NCBI RefSeq assembly: GCF_007858445.1
Contig: NZ_VIGV01000007.1
Coordinates: 1 to 64,000 of the forward strand
Direction: 5' to 3'
DNA length: 64,000 bases
Source: Tsukamurella sputi
GTDB lineage: Bacteria; Actinomycetota; Actinomycetes; Mycobacteriales; Mycobacteriaceae
Positions within the stretch are counted from its first letter, which is position 1. Every line of letters starts with the position of its first letter. The notes below the pieces were generated by a model. The model did no database searches and was not told the origin of the DNA. It worked only from the letters and a program-made list of their open reading frames with translations. The position numbers and the translations under genes are program-made. Positions 1 through 8,757 of this stretch are shown here, piece after piece.

Positions 1-110
1 GCCATAGCGGAGGGGAAACGCCCGGCTCCATTCCGAACCCGGAAGCTAAGCCCTCCAGCGCCGATGGTACTGCACTCGTGAGGGTGTGGGAGAGTAGGAC
101 ACCGCCGGAC
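1..110 (+). rRNA. rrf: 5S ribosomal RNA, 5' end cut by the window edge
   Basis: The sequence matches the actinobacterial 5S rRNA: the conserved stretches around CCATTCCGAACCCGGAAG, CGCCGATGGTACTGC and GGGAGAGTAGG lie in the right order. The 3' helix strand ACCGCCGG is present near 101-109, while its 5' partner, about ten bases, lies before the window. It is the last gene of an rRNA operon. In M. tuberculosis the rRNA operon also lies a few genes upstream of the nucS homologue, so the position agrees with the synteny of the rest of the window. Confidence 0.95.
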
Positions 111-126
111 TAAAATTAGATACAGG

Positions 127-177
127 AGAAGACCCTCGGGTCGGTGAGCAGCAATGCTCCCGGCACGGGGGTCTTCT
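127..177 (+). terminator. Rho-independent-type terminator of the rRNA operon
   Basis: AGAAGACCC (127-135) pairs perfectly with GGGTCTTCT (169-177), with a GC-rich loop region between. It begins 17 bases after the 5S end. A long U tract is absent, as is common in actinobacteria. It separates the rRNA operon from nucS. Confidence 0.75.
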
Positions 178-297
178 TCGTGTCCGCACACCGCGGCGTT
201 CTGCGCACATCGCCGCACTCCACACGGCGCGAACTCCGCACCGGAATACCACCGCGGGGCGGCGGGACCGTCGACCCCGTGCCGTAAGGTGGTTGCC

Positions 298-993
298 GTG
301 CGTGTCGTGATTGCCGAATGCCAGGTCGACTACGTGGGCCGGCTGACCGCCCACCTTCCCATGGCCCGGCGCCTCATCCTGGTCAAGGCCGACGGTTCCG
401 TGAGCATCCACGCCGACGATCGTGCCTACAAGCCCCTGAACTGGATGAGCCCGCCCTGTTGGCTCGAGACGGCACCGTCGGACGCGGAGTCCGAGGGCCT
501 GCCCGAGGGGCACCAGCTGTGGATCGTTCGGAACAAGGCCGAGGAGCAGCTCCGCATCCTCATCGGCGAGGTGGAGCACGACAGCAGCCACGATTTGGGC
601 GTCGACCCGGGACTCGTGAAGGACGGCGTCGAGGCGCACCTCCAGGAGCTCCTCGCGGAGCACACCCACACCTTCGGCGAGGGATACACCCTCATTCGGC
701 GTGAGTACATGACGGCGATCGGCCCCGTCGACCTGCTGTGCCGGGACGCCGACGGCGGCACGGTGGCGGTGGAGGTCAAGCGGCGAGCGGAGATCGACGG
801 CGTCGAGCAGCTCACCCGCTACCTCGAGCTCCTCAACCGGGACCCGCTGATCGCGCCCGTCACGGGGATCCTCGCGGCCCAGCAGGTCAAGCCCCAGGCG
901 CGGACCCTCGCCGAGGACCGGGGCATCCGGTGCGTCACCGTCGACTACGACGTGCTGCGCGGCACCGAGGACACGTCCTACAAGCTCTTCTGA
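298..993 (+). CDS. nucS: Mismatch-specific endonuclease NucS
   Basis: The product (231 aa) closely resembles mycobacterial NucS (Rv1321, about 226 aa), the enzyme that cuts both strands at mismatched bases and provides post-replicative mismatch repair in actinobacteria lacking MutS/MutL. The N-terminal dimerisation region carries the family stretches [25 protein letters not shown] and NWMSPPCW. The C-terminal PD-(D/E)XK nuclease domain shows GPVDLLCRD and VAVEVKRR (catalytic Asp, Glu and Lys). The GTG at 298 fits the family N-terminus ([12 protein letters not shown]) and has an AAGG just upstream; a GTG at 289 is possible. The in-frame extension back to 154 overlaps the rRNA terminator and is not credible. 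Its stop overlaps the next start. Confidence 0.95.
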   Translation: MRVVIAECQVDYVGRLTAHLPMARRLILVKADGSVSIHADDRAYKPLNWMSPPCWLETAPSDAESEGLPEGHQLWIVRNKAEEQLRILIGEVEHDSSHDLGVDPGLVKDGVEAHLQELLAEHTHTFGEGYTLIRREYMTAIGPVDLLCRDADGGTVAVEVKRRAEIDGVEQLTRYLELLNRDPLIAPVTGILAAQQVKPQARTLAEDRGIRCVTVDYDVLRGTEDTSYKLF

Positions 994-1286
994 TGGGCCG
1001 CAGGCCCGTGTCCCGCAAGCGTGCTGCGGCGCGAGAGGGGCATCGCCCGCTGAGCGGGGGAGGATTCGGCTCCAGGGTCGAACTGGGCGACGAGGCGTAC
1101 CAGGTCCGGACGGTCACCGGTACGGGCGCGGTCAAGGAGTACCGGTGCCCGGGATGCCACCAGGCCATTCCGACGGGAACCGCGCACGTCGTGGTGTGGC
1201 CCGCCGCAGAACACGGGGGCGTCGCCGACCGACGACACTGGCACAGCGGATGCTGGACCAGGGAGGCCGGCCGGCGGGCGCGCTGA
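993..1286 (+). CDS. Small Cys/His-rich protein coupled to nucS
   Basis: This 97-aa basic protein starts at an ATG overlapping the nucS stop (TGATG), so the two are probably translationally coupled. The centre and C-terminus carry CPGCH and HWHSGCW, about 40 residues apart, a plausible Cys/His zinc site; no catalytic domain is visible. Similar short proteins follow nucS in related actinobacteria and are often labelled ATP/GTP-binding, but no nucleotide-binding motif is present here. The placement suggests a role linked to NucS or DNA repair, which is inference only. Confidence 0.75.
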   Translation: MGRRPVSRKRAAAREGHRPLSGGGFGSRVELGDEAYQVRTVTGTGAVKEYRCPGCHQAIPTGTAHVVVWPAAEHGGVADRRHWHSGCWTREAGRRAR

Positions 1287-2414
1287 CTACCGCTTCACGG
1301 TGTTGATCGCCACGGTGTCCTGCGTCGAGACCGTCGGGGATCCCGACGTCGACGGGGACGCGTCCGGCGATGCGGTCGTGATGGCGACGGTGTCCGCCGA
1401 CGCGAACTCGTCCGTGCCCAGGACCTGCTGGGCGCGCTGCGCCGCCGTGGGGCCGTCGTCGTCGACGTGCTCGGCCTTCGGGGCCGGCGCGGCACTGAAG
1501 GGCGCGGCTTCGATGCGCTTGTCGACGACCTGCGATTCGCCGTCGCCGGTGGCGAGTGCCTCGGGGACCAGCGAGAGCTGGCGGCGAACCGTCTCGAGTT
1601 GATCCAGGATCGAGGCGCGCAGCGACTGCATGTCCTCCGTGATCCGCCGGGCGTTCGCGACCTGTGTTGCGATGCGGGCGTTGGTGTCCTCGAGCTTCTG
1701 CTCCGCGGTGGCGTTCGCGGTGTTGAGCGTCTGCTCCGCGCGCTCGTTCGCGGAGTCGATGCGCTCGCGGGCCTCCTCCTTCGAGGCCTCCTCGAGCTCG
1801 GTGATCGTGCGGATCGCCTTGTCGCGCCGCATCGACATCGCCATGTCGAAATCGTTCTGGACACGCTCGCGGTTGTCCGCTGCGGATTGCGCCAGCTTCT
1901 CCGCCTCGGCCTTCGCCTCCGCGGTGATGCGCTCGGCCTCCGCGCGCGCCTGCTCCATCGTCTTCTCGTGCTCGCGTTCCATGGCCTCGCGGCGCGCGGT
2001 CATGTCGGCGCGGAGGCGATCGGCCTCGCGACGGGTGGCCTCCGCCTCCTGTCGCGCGAGCGAGCGCATCTCCGCCGACTCGTTCTCGGCCGCGGCGCGG
2101 ATCTCCGACGCCTCGTCGGAGGCGAGCCGCATCATGCGGGCGATGCGGTCGCTCATGCCCTCGGCGCTGGTGGGCGGGACGCTGAGCCGGTCCACCTCGC
2201 GGCGCAGGTTGTCGATCTCGTCCTGCGCCTCGTCGAGGAGGTCCGTCAGCTCGCGGGCGTGGGCCGACGCGGCGTCCCGGTCCGCAGCGAGAACGCGCAG
2301 TTCAGCCTGGTAGCGGTGGAACTGCTCGCTGACCTGGTCCCGGTCGTACCCGCGCAGGACCACCGCGAACGGTGCGGGTGCCGGGCCACCCGATGCGTTG
2401 TCCGAATTCGCCAT
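1287..2414 (-). CDS. DivIVA/Wag31-like coiled-coil protein
   Basis: The product is 375 aa. Residues 15-40 contain FAVVLRGYDRDQVSEQF, the type of N-terminal lead seen in DivIVA/Wag31 proteins. Residues 40-285 are an almost unbroken Glu/Ala/Arg-rich coiled coil with many heptad-like repeats, followed by a low-complexity Ser/Thr/Asp tail (about 310-375). The family binds curved membrane at poles or septa and organises peripheral wall synthesis. It is not the wag31 gene of the division cluster, so it is a paralogue. It is convergent with the small Cys/His protein, with stops one base apart. Confidence 0.8.
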   Translation of the reverse strand: MANSDNASGGPAPAPFAVVLRGYDRDQVSEQFHRYQAELRVLAADRDAASAHARELTDLLDEAQDEIDNLRREVDRLSVPPTSAEGMSDRIARMMRLASDEASEIRAAAENESAEMRSLARQEAEATRREADRLRADMTARREAMEREHEKTMEQARAEAERITAEAKAEAEKLAQSAADNRERVQNDFDMAMSMRRDKAIRTITELEEASKEEARERIDSANERAEQTLNTANATAEQKLEDTNARIATQVANARRITEDMQSLRASILDQLETVRRQLSLVPEALATGDGESQVVDKRIEAAPFSAAPAPKAEHVDDDGPTAAQRAQQVLGTDEFASADTVAITTASPDASPSTSGSPTVSTQDTVAINTVKR

Positions 2415-2490
2415 GCACCGATGGTACGTGGGCTGCGCGTGCGCGCGGCGTCAGCAGTCGCAAAAGGTCCGAATTACGGGCCGGTTCAGG

Positions 2491-3006
2491 TCACCGTGCG
2501 GGTTCGACCAGTTCGACCAGGATCCCTCCCGCGTCCTTCGGATGCAGGAAGTTGATCCGCGAGCCCGCCGTGCCGTTCCGGGGGGCGTCGTATAGCAGGC
2601 GCACGCCCTGCTCCTGCAGGTGCGCGGTGACCGCCGCGAGGTCCGAGACGCGGTAGGCCAGCTGCTGCATGCCCGGCCCGTTGCGGTCCAGGAACTTCGC
2701 GATCGTCGACTCGGGGGTCAGGGGAGCGAGCACCTGCAGCTGGGCCTGGCTCGACGGTGCGCCGTCGGCCGCGAGGAGGGATGCGGGGGAGAGCATGCCC
2801 TCGCGGACGCCCTGCGCCTCGTTGATCTCCTCGTGCGTGCAGACCATGCCCAGCACGCGGGCGTACCACTCGAGGGCGGCGTCGAAATCGGACACGGCGA
2901 CACCGACGTGATCGATGCCCAGCAGGTACTGGGCGGGAACCCCGTGGGCCGCCGGATGCGATCCGTGGCCGTCGTGATCGGAGGACTGCGATTGGCTCTC
3001 TGTCAT
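2491..3006 (-). CDS. mce: Methylmalonyl-CoA epimerase
   Basis: This glyoxalase/VOC-fold enzyme (171 aa) interconverts (R)- and (S)-methylmalonyl-CoA between propionyl-CoA and succinyl-CoA. Family features visible are LLGIDHVGVAVSDFDAALEWY, HEEINEAQGVREGML, LQVLAPL, the AYRVSD segment and the metal-binding end GILVELVEP. The ATG at 3006 is chosen over an upstream one at 3045 because the latter would run into the divergent thiolase leader. An epimerase beside a thiolase matches Rv1322A/Rv1323 in M. tuberculosis. Confidence 0.9.
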   Translation of the reverse strand: MTESQSQSSDHDGHGSHPAAHGVPAQYLLGIDHVGVAVSDFDAALEWYARVLGMVCTHEEINEAQGVREGMLSPASLLAADGAPSSQAQLQVLAPLTPESTIAKFLDRNGPGMQQLAYRVSDLAAVTAHLQEQGVRLLYDAPRNGTAGSRINFLHPKDAGGILVELVEPAR

Positions 3007-3058
3007 GCCTCGAATGTAGCTTTGAGGTGGAAGACCCATGCCCACTAGGAGGAACGAA

Positions 3059-4273
3059 GTGGCTTCGTCCGCACCCCATCAGGATCCCACGGTCATCGTC
3101 GCCGGCGCCCGGACGCCCTTCGGCAAGCTGCTCGGCTCGCTCAAGTCGCAGTCCGGCACCGATCTGGGTGCGGTCGCGATCCGCGGCGCACTGGAGAAGA
3201 GCGGCGTCGACCCGCAGACGATCGACTACGTGATCATGGGCCAGGTCCTCACCGCAGGTGCCGGGCAGATGCCCGCGCGCCAGGCCGCGATCGGCGGCGG
3301 CGTCCCGTGGGACGTCCCCACTCTCACCATCAACAAGATGTGCCTGTCGGGCATCAACGCCATCGCGCTCGCGGATCAGCTGATCCGTGCCGGCGAGTAC
3401 GAGGTCGTCGTGGCCGGCGGCCAGGAGTCGATGACCCAGGCGCCGCACATCCTCACGGGCAGCCGTGAGGGCCACAAGTACGGCAGCATCGAGATGCTCG
3501 ACCACACCGCCTACGACGGCCTGCACGACGTCTTCACGGATCAGCCGATGGGCGGCCTCACCGAGCAGCTCAACACCACCGACACCGTCACCTACTCGCG
3601 CGAGGAGCAGGACGTCTTCGCCGCCGACTCGCACCGCAAGGCCGCCGCCGCCTGGGCCGCCGGCAAGTTCGCCGACGAGGTGGTCCCCGTCGAGATCCCG
3701 CAGCGCCGGGGCGAGCCGATCCGCGTCACCGAGGACGAGGGCGTCCGTGGTGACACCACCGCCGAGTCGCTGGCGAAGCTGCGCCCGGCCTTCGCCAAGG
3801 ACGGCAGCATCACCGCCGGCAACGCCTCGCAGCTCACCGACGGCGCCGTCGCCGTCGTCGTCATGCGCAAGAGCAAGGCGCAGGAGCTCGGCCTGCCCTA
3901 CCTCGCCGAGATCGGCGCGCACGGCGTCGTCGCCGGCCCCGACTCGTCGCTGCAGCACCAGCCGTCGAACGCCATCAAGAAGGCCTGCGACAAGCAGGGC
4001 ATCACCCCGGCCGATCTCGACCTGCTCGAGATCAACGAGGCCTTCGCGGCCGTGGGCCTCGCGTCCACCGCGGACCTGGGCGTCGACGCCGACAAGGTCA
4101 ACGTCGACGGTGGCGCCATCGCCATCGGTCACCCCCTCGGCGCCTCGGGCGCCCGCATCGTCCTGCACCTCGCGCTCGAACTCGCCCGCCGCGGCGGCGG
4201 CACCGGTGCCGCCGGCCTGTGCGGCGCCGGCGGCCAGGGCGACGCGCTGATCATCACCGTTCCCCAGCAGTGA
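3059..4273 (+). CDS. Acetyl-CoA C-acetyltransferase (thiolase)
   Basis: The product (404 aa) is a type II biosynthetic/degradative thiolase, closest in context to fadA4 (Rv1323). It condenses or cleaves acetoacetyl-CoA. Visible elements are [14 protein letters not shown] at the N-terminus, the acyl-accepting Cys in [10 protein letters not shown], the His in [19 protein letters not shown], and the second active Cys in [10 protein letters not shown]. The GTG at 3059 is preferred over ATG 3038 because a perfect AGGAGG lies at 3047-3052, six bases before it. It is followed eight bases later by a small membrane gene in the same direction. Confidence 0.92.
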   Translation: MASSAPHQDPTVIVAGARTPFGKLLGSLKSQSGTDLGAVAIRGALEKSGVDPQTIDYVIMGQVLTAGAGQMPARQAAIGGGVPWDVPTLTINKMCLSGINAIALADQLIRAGEYEVVVAGGQESMTQAPHILTGSREGHKYGSIEMLDHTAYDGLHDVFTDQPMGGLTEQLNTTDTVTYSREEQDVFAADSHRKAAAAWAAGKFADEVVPVEIPQRRGEPIRVTEDEGVRGDTTAESLAKLRPAFAKDGSITAGNASQLTDGAVAVVVMRKSKAQELGLPYLAEIGAHGVVAGPDSSLQHQPSNAIKKACDKQGITPADLDLLEINEAFAAVGLASTADLGVDADKVNVDGGAIAIGHPLGASGARIVLHLALELARRGGGTGAAGLCGAGGQGDALIITVPQQ

Positions 4274-4281
4274 AGGAAGCC

Positions 4282-4632
4282 GTGAACACCAAGAACCTCA
4301 TCACCTCGTTCAAGGTCGTCGCCGTCGTCGAGGCCCTGACGTGGGTCGCGCTGATCATCGGCATGATCATCAAGCGCGTCAACGACGAGCCCGGCGCGGT
4401 GCGGGTGCCCGGCATGGCGCACGGCATCGTCTTCATCGTGCTGGTGATCCTCACCTTCGCGGTCGCCCGGGCACTCACGTGGGATGTCAAGACCCTCGTC
4501 CTGGGCCTGGTGGCGACGGTCGTCCCGTTCTGCTCCGTGGTCTTCGAGGTGTGGGCGCAGCGCGCCGGCAAGCTCGACGCCCCGGCGGCCGCGGCGACGG
4601 CGGCCGAGCCCGCCGACGCGATCGGCGGTTAG
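4282..4632 (+). CDS. DUF3817 family small membrane protein
   Basis: The product (116 aa) has about three transmembrane segments: VVAVVEALTWVALIIGMII, a middle helix after MAHGIVFIVLVILTF, and LVLGLVATVVPFCSVVFEV, followed by an Ala-rich tail. The pattern of a first helix, a short polar loop and a central HG motif is that of DUF3817. The GTG at 4282 has GAAGGAAG just upstream. A second DUF3817 protein is encoded at 49469. Function is unknown; the gene may share a transcript with the thiolase. Confidence 0.8.
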   Translation: MNTKNLITSFKVVAVVEALTWVALIIGMIIKRVNDEPGAVRVPGMAHGIVFIVLVILTFAVARALTWDVKTLVLGLVATVVPFCSVVFEVWAQRAGKLDAPAAAATAAEPADAIGG

Positions 4633-4698
4633 TCCGGCACGGCGCCTCGCCTGCAGGTACCTTGAGTCGCTGACCGGCGCTGTGGAGAGGTGGGGCAC

Positions 4699-7668
4699 AT
4701 GGTGGACATCCTGGGCGGACTGCCCGGCGGGAAGGCGCTCGAGGCGTCGGTGAACCGCCTCGCGGCGACCGCGCGCAACGGCTTCGAGGTGCTCACGCAG
4801 GGCGGCCTCGAGACCGGCGCGAAGCCCTCGCAGTTCACCGTCGTCGAGCGTTCACCGATGTACCGGCTGCGGCGCTACTTCGCGGACCGCGCGCCGGACC
4901 CCGCACAGGACGACCGGCCGGTGATCCTGCTGGTGCCGCCCATGATGGTCGACGCCAACGTCTTCGACGTCACGGAGCACAACGGCGCCGTCTCGGTGCT
5001 GCACCGCGCGGGCCTCGACCCGTGGGTGATCGACTTCGGTGCGCCCGACCGCGAGGAGGGCGGCCTCGAGCGCAACCTCGCGGACCACGTCGTCGCCATC
5101 TCCAGGGCCATCGACCAGGTGACGGCGCTGCGCGGTCGCGACGTGCACATCGGCGGCTACTCGCAGGGCGGCATGTTCTGCTATCAGGTCGCCGCGTACC
5201 GGCAGTCGCGGTCGATAGCCAGCCTGGTGACCTTCGGCAGCCCCGTCGACATCTCGGCCGGCCTGCCGTTGGGTGCGCCGCCGGCGCTGGTGAACAAGGG
5301 CGCCGAGTTCGTCGCCGACCACGTCTTCAACCGCTTCTACCTGCCCAGCTGGATGGTGCAGCGCGGTTTCGAGATGCTCAACCCGGTCAAGGCGGTGCGG
5401 TCGCGGCTGGACTTCGTCCGGCAGCTGCACGACCGTGACGCCCTGCTGCCGCGCGAGGACCAGCGCCGCTTCCTCGAGGCCGACGGCTGGGTCGCCTACG
5501 CCGGGCCGGCGGTGGCCGACCTGCTCAAGCAGTTCGTCGTGCACAACCGCATGCTCACGGGTGGCTTCGCGATCGACGGCGAGGCCGTCTCGCTGGCCTC
5601 GATCACCTGCCCGGTGCTGGCCTTCGTCGGGCTGTCCGACCAGATCGGCCGGCCCAGCGCCGTACGCGGCATCCTCCAGGCTGCGCCCAAGGCGACGGTC
5701 TACGAGGCGCAGGTCTCGGCCGGGCACTTCGGCCTGGTGGTCGGCAGCTCGGCCGGCGCCGTCACCTACCCGACGGTCTCGCAGTGGATGAACTGGCTCG
5801 AGGGGCGTGGCCCGCAGCCGGAGAACGTCACCGAGATGCAGCCGGACGACGGCCGCGACGTGGGCGTCAATCCGCTGGTCGCGGGCCTGGGCGGCATCGC
5901 GACGGTCGGCTTCGTCGCCGCGCGCGACGTACTCGATGCGGCGTCGGGGGCCGCGGCGGGCGCCACCGCCGTCGCGCGGGAGGTCACACGCGGCCTGCCG
6001 AAACTCGCCCGCCTCGGGCAGCTGCAGGCGCACACCCAGGTCTCGCTCGGCAAGCTCCTCGCCGAGCAGGCCGCGGGAGACCCGCACGGCGAGCTCTTCC
6101 TCTACGAGGACCGCGTGCACACCAAGCAGGCGGTCAACCAGCGCATCGATCGCGTGGTCAGCGGCCTGATCCAGGTCGGTGTGCGGCAGGGCGAGCACGT
6201 CGGGGTGCTCATGCACACCCGGCCCTCGGCGCTGGTCGCGATGGCGGCGCTGTCCCGGCTCGGGGCCGTGGCAGTGCTGCTGCCGCCCGGCACCGACTAC
6301 GCCGCGGCCCTGCGCCTGGGGGAGGCGACCGCGATCGTCACCGACCCGGAGCACGCGGAGGATGCGGTGGCCGTCGCCGAGCGCGTCTTCGTCGTGGGCG
6401 GCGGCGACCGGCGCGACCGTCCGGGGGCGGCGGGGCAGGACCTCGGCGCCGAGCTGGTCGACCTGGAGCAGGTCGATCCCGACAACGTGCGGATCCCGCG
6501 GTGGTACCGGCCCGATGCCGGCCTCGGGCGCGACCTCGCCTTCGTCATGTTCTCCGAGGTGGGCGGCCGCCTGCGCGCCAAGCGGGTCACCAACGGCCGG
6601 TGGGCGCTGTCGGCCTTCGGTACCGCCTCCGCCGCGCGGCTCTCGCACAGCGACACCGTCTACTGCCTCACGCCGCTCAGCCACAGCTCGGGCCTCATGA
6701 CGAGCCTCGGCGGCGCGCTGGCGGGCGGCTCGCGGATCGCGCTCACCCGGGACTTCGACCCGGACAGGTTCATGGTCGAGGTGCAGAGGTACGGCGTCAC
6801 CGTCGTCTGTTACACCTGGAACCTCATGCGGGCGGTGCTCGACACCCCCGGACTGGAGATCCCGCGCTACCACCCGGTGCGCGCCTTCATCGGCTCCGGG
6901 ATGTCGGCCGAGCTCTCGCGGCGCGTGGGCGAGGCCTTCGACGCCCAGGTCATCGAGTTCTACGCCTCCACCGAGGGCGAGATCGTGCTCGCCAAGGTGC
7001 GCGGCGGCAAGCCGGGCGCGAAGGGCCGGCGCCTGCCGGGCAGTGCCGACGTCGCGCTCGTGGACTACTACTTCGACTCGGGCCGGTTCGTCGAGGACGG
7101 CGACGGCTTCCTGCAGGAGGTGGGCGACGGCGAGGTGGGCGTCCTCATCGGCCGGGCCGACCCCGATGTCACGCACCGCGACGTGCTGCTGCGCGGCGTC
7201 TTCCGGCCGGGCGACGCCTGGTTCTCGACGGGGCACCTCTTCCGGCGCGACGAGGACGGCGACTACTGGCTGGTCGACGACGTGCGCACGGTGGCGGTCA
7301 CCGAGCGGGGGCCCGTCTATTCGATCCCCATCACCGACGTGCTCGAACAGCTCGGGCAGGTGGACCAGGCCGTCGTCTACCAGGTGCCGGGGGAGCAGCC
7401 CGACGGTGCCGACCATCCGGGCACGGGCGGCGCGCCGCGCGTGGTCGCCGCCGTCACCCTGCGGGGCGACGCGGAGCTCACCGCCGACGAGATCACCGAC
7501 GCCTTCGCCGGACGGCACGGCCAGTACCCGGATGCGGTCCACATCGTCGACGCGGTGCCGCTCACCAGCTGGTACCGGCCCAGAAGGGCCGAGCTCGCCG
7601 CCGCCGGGATGCCCGAACCGGGCCCCGCGTCGTGGCGGTTCGACACCGAGCAACTGCGCTACCTCTGA
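4699..7668 (+). CDS. Alpha/beta-hydrolase fused to an AMP-binding-like domain with degenerate motifs
   Basis: The product is 989 aa. Residues 1-380 form a PhaC-like alpha/beta hydrolase domain: nucleophile Ser155 in GGYSQGG, PPMMVDANVFD before it, and a late His in SAGHFGLV. Residues about 440-985 have the layout of an acyl-CoA synthetase, with EFYASTEGE (A5-like) and WFSTGHLFRRDEDG (A7-like). The ATP-gripping Thr/Ser-Gly loop is replaced by FSEVGGRLRAKRV, and the lysine-bearing C-terminal motif by SWYRPRRAEL, so adenylation activity is doubtful. ATG 4699 is preferred over GTG 4690, which sits within the likely ribosome-binding stretch GGAGAGG. Such fusions occur in mycolate-producing actinobacteria; the substrate is unknown. 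Confidence 0.8.
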   Translation: MVDILGGLPGGKALEASVNRLAATARNGFEVLTQGGLETGAKPSQFTVVERSPMYRLRRYFADRAPDPAQDDRPVILLVPPMMVDANVFDVTEHNGAVSVLHRAGLDPWVIDFGAPDREEGGLERNLADHVVAISRAIDQVTALRGRDVHIGGYSQGGMFCYQVAAYRQSRSIASLVTFGSPVDISAGLPLGAPPALVNKGAEFVADHVFNRFYLPSWMVQRGFEMLNPVKAVRSRLDFVRQLHDRDALLPREDQRRFLEADGWVAYAGPAVADLLKQFVVHNRMLTGGFAIDGEAVSLASITCPVLAFVGLSDQIGRPSAVRGILQAAPKATVYEAQVSAGHFGLVVGSSAGAVTYPTVSQWMNWLEGRGPQPENVTEMQPDDGRDVGVNPLVAGLGGIATVGFVAARDVLDAASGAAAGATAVAREVTRGLPKLARLGQLQAHTQVSLGKLLAEQAAGDPHGELFLYEDRVHTKQAVNQRIDRVVSGLIQVGVRQGEHVGVLMHTRPSALVAMAALSRLGAVAVLLPPGTDYAAALRLGEATAIVTDPEHAEDAVAVAERVFVVGGGDRRDRPGAAGQDLGAELVDLEQVDPDNVRIPRWYRPDAGLGRDLAFVMFSEVGGRLRAKRVTNGRWALSAFGTASAARLSHSDTVYCLTPLSHSSGLMTSLGGALAGGSRIALTRDFDPDRFMVEVQRYGVTVVCYTWNLMRAVLDTPGLEIPRYHPVRAFIGSGMSAELSRRVGEAFDAQVIEFYASTEGEIVLAKVRGGKPGAKGRRLPGSADVALVDYYFDSGRFVEDGDGFLQEVGDGEVGVLIGRADPDVTHRDVLLRGVFRPGDAWFSTGHLFRRDEDGDYWLVDDVRTVAVTERGPVYSIPITDVLEQLGQVDQAVVYQVPGEQPDGADHPGTGGAPRVVAAVTLRGDAELTADEITDAFAGRHGQYPDAVHIVDAVPLTSWYRPRRAELAAAGMPEPGPASWRFDTEQLRYL

Positions 7669-7728
7669 CCCCGGAGCCCGGGCGGTCGCCGTCGGCGGCC
7701 CCCGCGGCGGGCGTGCCAAGATGGAGGG

Positions 7729-8700
7729 GTGACTACACCTCGAGGCGCTTCCAGGCAGGATCAGGAACGGGCATTGCGCACGGCCGCGGCGATGGCGGGC
7801 GCGGTCGACCTCTCGGGCCTCAAGGCCCGTGCGGAGGCGAAGGCCGCGCAGCAGGCACGCCCGGCATCGTCGGGTGAGGACGCGCCCGGGGCCGCCTCCG
7901 GGCCCGGCGTCGTCGACGTGACGGACCAGAACTTCCCCGTCGAGGTCATCGACCGGTCCGGGAACGGGCTCGTCGTGGTGCTCCTCGCGGCGTCCTACAG
8001 CGAGCAGTCGCAGGCGATGTCGGCGGTGCTCGAGAAACTCGCCGCCGACGACGCGGGCCGGTGGACGCTCGCCCGCGTGGACGTCGACGGTGCGCCGGGC
8101 GTCGCGCAGGCCTTCGGCGCGCAGTCGGTGCCGATGGTGATCGCGGTGGCCGGCGGGCGCGCGGTCACGGCCTTCGCCGGCGCGCAGCCCGAAGCGGCGG
8201 CCCGGCAGTGGCTCGACGACGTGCTCTCGCAGCTCCCGCCCGAGTTCGGTGGCGGCGTGACGGCGGGCGAGGCACCGTCGGATCCGCGGCGCGAGGCGGC
8301 CGAGCAGCTCGCGGCGGACGGCGACTACGAGGGCGCCCGGGCGGCGTACGAGGCGATCCTGCACGCGAACCCGGGCGATGCCGAGGCGGCGGCCGCGGTC
8401 AAGCAGATGGCCTTCTTCGCCCGCGCGACGAAGGGCGAGCCGGGCGCGATCGAGCGGGCGGACGCCGGCGGCGCGACGGGCGCGGAGGCGGTGGAGCTCG
8501 CGCTCGCGGCGGCCGATGAGGAGCTCCTGGCGGGCGCACCCGCGCGCGCCTTCGAGCGTCTGATCACCGCGATTCGAACCACCTTCGGTGACGACCGCAC
8601 GGCGCTGCGCACCCGCCTGTTGGAGCTGTTCGACCTGTTCGACCCGGCGGACCCGGTCGTGCTGGAGGCGCGGCGCGGGCTGGCGGCCGCCCTGTTCTGA
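7729..8700 (+). CDS. Thioredoxin-fold TPR protein, CnoX-like (Rv1324 homologue)
   Basis: The product is 323 aa. Residues about 60-165 are thioredoxin-like (FPVEVIDRS, LARVDVDGAPGVAQAFGAQSVPMVIAVAGG with the cis-Pro), and residues about 180-323 carry TPR-like helices (AEQLAADGDYEGARAAYEAILHANPGDAEA). The redox CXXC is absent: its place reads AASYSEQS, so this is not a classic thioredoxin. E. coli CnoX has the same fold order and works as a chaperone rather than a reductase. The GTG start has GGAGGGG upstream. M. tuberculosis has the same gene just before glgB. Confidence 0.85.
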   Translation: MTTPRGASRQDQERALRTAAAMAGAVDLSGLKARAEAKAAQQARPASSGEDAPGAASGPGVVDVTDQNFPVEVIDRSGNGLVVVLLAASYSEQSQAMSAVLEKLAADDAGRWTLARVDVDGAPGVAQAFGAQSVPMVIAVAGGRAVTAFAGAQPEAAARQWLDDVLSQLPPEFGGGVTAGEAPSDPRREAAEQLAADGDYEGARAAYEAILHANPGDAEAAAAVKQMAFFARATKGEPGAIERADAGGATGAEAVELALAAADEELLAGAPARAFERLITAIRTTFGDDRTALRTRLLELFDLFDPADPVVLEARRGLAAALF

Positions 8701-8757
8701 GCCGGCCCGTTCCGGCCGGGCCCACATCTTCGCCGTGGGTTTGCGATACTTACCCGC

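Noticed and set aside
154-297. N-terminal extension of nucS back to 154
   Set aside because: It would begin inside the rRNA terminator hairpin; the family N-terminus aligns with GTG 298.
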